Source: Candidatus Aminicenantes bacterium UBA4085 (GTDB lineage Bacteria > Acidobacteriota > Aminicenantia > Aminicenantales > UBA4085). Taken from it: a stretch of DNA of 34,887 nucleotides. How positions within the stretch are numbered: the first letter of the stretch is position 1; the number at the start of each line of letters is the position of its first letter. The translations under genes were made by a program, and so were the position numbers. The notes beneath the pieces were generated by a model. The model was not told the origin of the DNA. It ran no database searches and was given only the letters and a program-made list of their open reading frames with translations. Below are positions 31,062-34,887 of the stretch, piece by piece. The stretch spans positions 1 through 34,887 of the forward strand of contig DFYJ01000144.1 of the NCBI GenBank assembly GCA_002383325.1, in the 5' to 3' direction.

Positions 31062-33284
31062 GTGCCCAACATCCTCCTGCGCCTCCGCCGCCCTGTAAAG
31101 AAGCTTGCCGCCGTCCTCCCTCTTCTGTTGGCCGCGGCGGCGGCTTGTCTGGTCCCGGGGCCGGCCGCTCTCGGGCAGGAGATCGCCGTCCGGCCGCAAA
31201 AGCCGCTCCAGCACGAGGTCACGGTGGCCCTCAAGCTCGTCCAGGTCTACGTCACCGACAAGAAAGGCAAGCCCGTGACCGACCTGGAGAAGGGCGATTT
31301 CACGCTCATCGACAACGGAGCGCCGGTGACGATCACGGAGTTCGAGCGCCATGTCCTGGCGCCCCCGACGGCCGCGTCTCCCGCTTCCCCCGTCTCCCCC
31401 GTCCCGCCGGCGGCTCCCGCCGCTCAAGCCGCCCCGGATCCGAAGGACAAGCCCGATCTGGGCCGCAAGTTCTTCCTTTTCATCGACTTCGCCTTCAACA
31501 GTCCCCGCGGCGCCCTCAAGGCCAAGGAGGCCGCCCTCAGCTTCCTGGACAAGGAGGCGGCCGAAGGGGACGAAATCGGACTGATCTCCTATTCCACGGT
31601 CAACGGGCTGGCCATCCACGAATTCCTGACCACCGATAAGGCCAAGGTCCGCAAGGCTCTGCAGGATCTCAACGTCAAGGCGGGCGCCGGCCGGGCCGAC
31701 GACGTGGAGCAGGAATATTGGCGGCTGGCCACCGAAGGCAGCGGGGCCGGCGACCTGTCGCGGGACCTCATGGTCCGGCGGCAGGACTCCCGCAGCCAGG
31801 CCCGGGCCTTCATCCTCAAGCTTACCGCCCTGGCCAAGGCCTTCCGCTACATTCCGGGCCACAAGAACCTGCTGCTCTTCTCCACCGGCATCGCCTCCTC
31901 GCTCATTTACGGCAAGGTGGAGGGATCGCCCCAGGCAAGCAGCGGAGCCTCCAAGTTCGAGGCGCCCGACCGGGTCCTGGTGGAGGACTACGAGACGCTT
32001 TTTCGCGAAATGGGCGCCGCGAACAGCTCGATCTTCTCCTTCGACACCCGGGAGACAGCCAAGCCGGCCACCCTCTTCGACTACGATGACCAGACCTTCG
32101 GATCGAAAGGCAGCCGCGACATCTTCAGCGGCGGCGGCGTCCACCAGAACCCCCAGACCGTCCTCAAGGACGAGGGCATCACCGGCCTCTACGCCCTGAC
32201 CAGGCTGTCCAAGAGCACGGGCGGGCGCTACTTCGGCAACATCAATGAATACGCCGGCAACCTAGCCGACCTGCAGGCCATGACCGGCAGCTACTACGTC
32301 CTGGGCTACAGCGTCGGTCAGGCCTGGGACGGGGCTTTCCACGAGGTCAAAGTCGAGGTAGCCCGCAAGGGCCTGGACGTACGGACCCAGAAAGGCTACT
32401 TCAATCCCAAGCCCTTCACCGAGTACACCTCCGTAGAGAAGACGCTCCACCTGCTCGACCTGGCCCTGAGCGAGGCGCCGGTCTATCAGACGCCCCTCTA
32501 CGGAACCCTGCAGGCCCTGGCCGGGCCGGGCGAGCCGGGGACCGGGAAGGACCGGGTCGTCCTGCTGGCCCGCCTGCCGGCCAACACGGCCGACCGCCTG
32601 ACCGGGAGCAAGGCCGAGATCGTGACCTTCGTCTTCGACGCCGAGGACCGCCTGGCCGATATGCGCCGGGCGGAGGAGAAAATCTCGGGCTTCTTCGACA
32701 AGCCCGTCTATTACGCCAGCACGGTGTCCCTGGCGCCCGGGGAGTACTCCTGCCGCGTCGTCGTCCGCGACCTGGACACGGGCTCCGCGGCAATCGCCTC
32801 CTGCAAGGCCTTCGTCCCCGCCACGCCGTCCAACGGCCTGCGCATCCATACCCCGCTGCTGCTCGGACCTGCGGTCGAGAGCGTCTACCGGGAAGGCCGG
32901 CTGGCCGCGGCGGGCGGCGCAGCCGCGGGAGCGTCCGTCGACTGGACGGCCCTCTACCCCTTCGACCCGGCCCAGAACTCGCCCCTGCCGGGGGTCCTCT
33001 CGAACGCCGTGCCGGCCCTGCGGATCGTCCTGCCGATGACGAACTTCGGCCAGGCCCGCGACCGGGTCGGCTTCCGGGCCGCGCTCCTGAGCACCGAGAC
33101 GGCCGAGCAGTTCGGGCTGACCATCACGCCTGTGGCCAGCTCGGTCGCGGGAGGGACCGTCATCCAGACCTTCGATATCGCCACGCTGGGCCTGAAGCCC
33201 GGGCGCTACACCATTTATTTCTACGCCGAGGACAAAGACGCCGGGACGCTGGCCCACGTCGCCGCGCCGCTGGCCATCCGCTAG
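31062..33284 (+). CDS. Secreted VWFA-related acidobacterial-domain protein
   Basis: A 740-residue exported protein starting at GTG (31062), with AAAGGA about 8 bases before it and an extended -10 upstream. A long signal region (about 1-39) ends in ALGQ. The VWFA-related acidobacterial domain begins at VTVALKLVQVYVTDKKGKPV and LEKGDFTLIDNG. A Pro/Ala-rich spacer (about 102-126) follows, then the von Willebrand A fold (KFFLFIDFAFNSPRGALKAKE, DEIGLISYSTVNGL) with a poor MIDAS motif, and LADLQAMTGSYYVLGYS. The C-terminal third is a beta-rich region of unknown role. Function is unknown; protein binding at the cell surface or in the periplasm is likely. It overlaps the GH127 stop by 4 bases. Confidence 0.88.
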   Translation: MPNILLRLRRPVKKLAAVLPLLLAAAAACLVPGPAALGQEIAVRPQKPLQHEVTVALKLVQVYVTDKKGKPVTDLEKGDFTLIDNGAPVTITEFERHVLAPPTAASPASPVSPVPPAAPAAQAAPDPKDKPDLGRKFFLFIDFAFNSPRGALKAKEAALSFLDKEAAEGDEIGLISYSTVNGLAIHEFLTTDKAKVRKALQDLNVKAGAGRADDVEQEYWRLATEGSGAGDLSRDLMVRRQDSRSQARAFILKLTALAKAFRYIPGHKNLLLFSTGIASSLIYGKVEGSPQASSGASKFEAPDRVLVEDYETLFREMGAANSSIFSFDTRETAKPATLFDYDDQTFGSKGSRDIFSGGGVHQNPQTVLKDEGITGLYALTRLSKSTGGRYFGNINEYAGNLADLQAMTGSYYVLGYSVGQAWDGAFHEVKVEVARKGLDVRTQKGYFNPKPFTEYTSVEKTLHLLDLALSEAPVYQTPLYGTLQALAGPGEPGTGKDRVVLLARLPANTADRLTGSKAEIVTFVFDAEDRLADMRRAEEKISGFFDKPVYYASTVSLAPGEYSCRVVVRDLDTGSAAIASCKAFVPATPSNGLRIHTPLLLGPAVESVYREGRLAAAGGAAAGASVDWTALYPFDPAQNSPLPGVLSNAVPALRIVLPMTNFGQARDRVGFRAALLSTETAEQFGLTITPVASSVAGGTVIQTFDIATLGLKPGRYTIYFYAEDKDAGTLAHVAAPLAIR

Positions 33285-34887
33285 GAGCGCGGGAACCAGA
33301 CCCTCATCTCGCCGGCCCCGCGGTTGGCCCAGGCATAGTACGGGACGAGGACGACCTCCCGGGCCGCGGCCGCGTTTCCCGATGAAGCCGCGGTCCGGGC
33401 CCGGACCATCATCACGCCGCCGAGAAGATCCGGACGCGCCTCGGCCGTGAAGGCCGCCCCATCCGAAAGGACGAGATCCAAAGCCCGGCCGACGTTGTCG
33501 ATGCCCTCGGCGCAGTAGACAAGCGGGCCGCGCTGAACGGCGGCTTTTCCCGCGTTCTCGGTCACCAAGGGATGGGACAGGACGCGCCTCACCGGCATAG
33601 GGAGCCGCAGCTCGATCCTGTCCCCCTTGATCCAGCGGCGGCGGACGACGGCGCACCCGTCCCGGAGCTCGATCGGCGTCTCCCGCCCATTGACCCGGAG
33701 CGAGGGCTTCTCGGTCGAGGCATCCAGGAACCGGTAGAGATCGGACGGCGCGGGTTGCTCCCGGGCCCAGCCCGGGATGCGGACATGAAGGGCGAACTCC
33801 GTCGGCTCCTCGGGATCGACGACGATCAGAACGGTTCCTTCCCAAGGATATCCCGTCTCCTGGGAGACCCCGACTGTCCGCCCCGCCAGCTCAGCCTTGG
33901 CCGCGCTGGTCATGAAGAGGTTGACGAACAGGGCGTCGTCTCTCCGGGCGTAAATATAGCCCGGCACCGAAGGCAGGAAACGGGCGATGTTGGGTGGGCA
34001 GCAGGAGACCTCGAACCAGGGCGCCCGGCCGACTTGTCCCTGGTAGAGCGCGGTCCGGCCGTCGGACTCCAGCGGGTTCTGGTAGAAGAAGGCCGTGCCG
34101 TCCAGGGAAACGCCCGACAGCAGCCCGTTGTACATGACCCGCTCCAGGACGTCGACATAGTCGGCCCGGCCGTGCAGGAGGAACAGCCGCTGCTGCCAGA
34201 GGGCCTGGCCGACGGCGGCGCAGGTCTCCGTATAGGCGGTGCGATTGGGCAGCTCGTAGGCATCCCCGAAAGCTTCCGAGCCGGCCCGGGCGCCGACGCC
34301 CCCGGTGATGTACATCTTCCTGCCGACAACATTCTCCCATAGCCGATCGATAGCCCGGATGTAATCAGGATACCCGCCCAGCGCGGCCACATCGGCCATT
34401 CCGGCGTACATGTACATGGCCCGCACGGCATGGCCCACGGCTTCGTCCTGCGCCAGGACGGGCTTATGGTTTTGCATGTACTCGTCGGAGTCGTAGACGG
34501 CGAAGGGGTCTTCGGGCGCATGGGGCGAGCCCTGAAAATAGCGTCCCCGCTCGTCGAGGAAGAACTTGGCCAGATCGAGATAGGCGGCGTTGCCGGTGGC
34601 CCGGTAGAGCTTGCTCAGCCCTATTTCGATCTCCTGGTGGCCGGGGAAAGCGCGGCGCCGACCCGGGCCGAAGGTATGGACGAGAAGGTCGGCGTTCCTG
34701 ATCGCGATATCGAGGAAGGCGCGGCTTCCGGTGGCCTGGAAGTGGGCCGCGGCCGCTTCGTACATGTGCCCGACGTTGTAGAGCTCGTGGCTGACCCGGA
34801 GGTTGGACCAGCGCTCCTGTCCGGCTCCGGGCGCGGGGTGGGCGGGATCGACGGTCCGGGTGGTGTAGAGGTAGCCGTCGGGCTCCT
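33281..34887 (-). CDS. GH127 beta-L-arabinofuranosidase (5' end outside window)
   Basis: The frame is open to the right edge, so the N-terminus is missing; about 534 residues are present. GH127 signs are EPDGYLYTTRT, ERWSNLRVSHELYNVGHMYEAAAAHFQATG, GHQEIEIGLSKLYRATG and GGVGARAGSEAFG. The catalytic zinc-cysteine site is complete: ETC in YTETCAAVGQ provides the Glu and one Cys, and EVSCCPPN provides the Cys pair, one of which is the nucleophile. The enzyme removes beta-L-arabinofuranose from plant glycans or glycoproteins. No signal peptide can be judged. Together with GH97 and the rhamnose genes it indicates use of plant cell-wall polysaccharides. Confidence 0.92.
   Translation of the reverse strand, partial: EPDGYLYTTRTVDPAHPAPGAGQERWSNLRVSHELYNVGHMYEAAAAHFQATGSRAFLDIAIRNADLLVHTFGPGRRRAFPGHQEIEIGLSKLYRATGNAAYLDLAKFFLDERGRYFQGSPHAPEDPFAVYDSDEYMQNHKPVLAQDEAVGHAVRAMYMYAGMADVAALGGYPDYIRAIDRLWENVVGRKMYITGGVGARAGSEAFGDAYELPNRTAYTETCAAVGQALWQQRLFLLHGRADYVDVLERVMYNGLLSGVSLDGTAFFYQNPLESDGRTALYQGQVGRAPWFEVSCCPPNIARFLPSVPGYIYARRDDALFVNLFMTSAAKAELAGRTVGVSQETGYPWEGTVLIVVDPEEPTEFALHVRIPGWAREQPAPSDLYRFLDASTEKPSLRVNGRETPIELRDGCAVVRRRWIKGDRIELRLPMPVRRVLSHPLVTENAGKAAVQRGPLVYCAEGIDNVGRALDLVLSDGAAFTAEARPDLLGGVMMVRARTAASSGNAAAAREVVLVPYYAWANRGAGEMRVWFPRS

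Noticed and set aside
1..34887. CRISPR array, prophage or complete insertion sequence
   Set aside because: No regularly spaced short repeats, phage structural genes, integrase or transposase genes were seen anywhere in the window.

Overview
The window is a GC-rich, densely coded chromosomal segment from a Gram-negative glycan-using bacterium. It carries a TonB-dependent receptor with an N-terminal carboxypeptidase-regulatory-like domain, a GWxTD-type lipoprotein, an acidobacterial VWFA-related secreted protein and a TPR plus PD40 propeller protein. That combination points to Acidobacteriota or Candidatus Aminicenantes. This placement is an inference from family content; no rRNA or marker gene is present to confirm it.

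Layout. Positions 1-4.9 kb hold the tail of a ROK-family protein coupled to a TonB receptor, then a convergent gntR-GWxTD pair. From 5.0 to 9.5 kb there is an ABC exporter pair, a sodium/solute symporter and a DUF302 protein. From 9.6 to 13.5 kb there is a secreted glutaminyl cyclase, an AT-richer repeat region, a YdeI/OmpD-type protein, bacterioferritin and an APC permease. Related inverted repeats bracket the middle two genes. From 13.5 to 18.6 kb come a GH97 glycosidase, a lipid kinase-acyltransferase pair and a sialidase-like lipoprotein. From 18.7 to 21.8 kb come a GDP-mannose 3,5-epimerase, a duplicated cytidylyltransferase-fold protein and RsgA. From 21.8 to 26.9 kb a two-component system sits next to a PD40 propeller protein. 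From 26.9 to 31 kb an AAA/DUF4143 ATPase lies between two copies of the rhaM 3' end, followed by the rhamnose genes rhaM, rhaT and a uroporphyrinogen-decarboxylase-family protein. The last 4 kb hold a VWFA-related protein and a truncated GH127 beta-L-arabinofuranosidase.

Functional picture. Glycan uptake and breakdown (TonB receptor, GH97, GH127, ROK, RhaT, RhaM, symporter) are spread among housekeeping genes. Two genes, the sensor kinase and rhaT, are each broken by one base in a homopolymer. This is either assembly error or real frameshifting.

Strongest less-ordinary signals: (1) two four-box GTCA arrays with identical 11-10-10 spacing, one upstream of the sensor kinase and one upstream of the PD40 gene, which predict a small regulon; (2) a 32-bp near-perfect direct repeat of the rhaM 3' end on both sides of the DUF4143 ATPase, like an insertion footprint; (3) a 28-bp perfect inverted repeat around the ydeI-bacterioferritin segment, with related copies nearby but no transposase; (4) several genes with a -10 hexamer 6-7 bases before the start codon and no Shine-Dalgarno, suggesting leaderless mRNAs.
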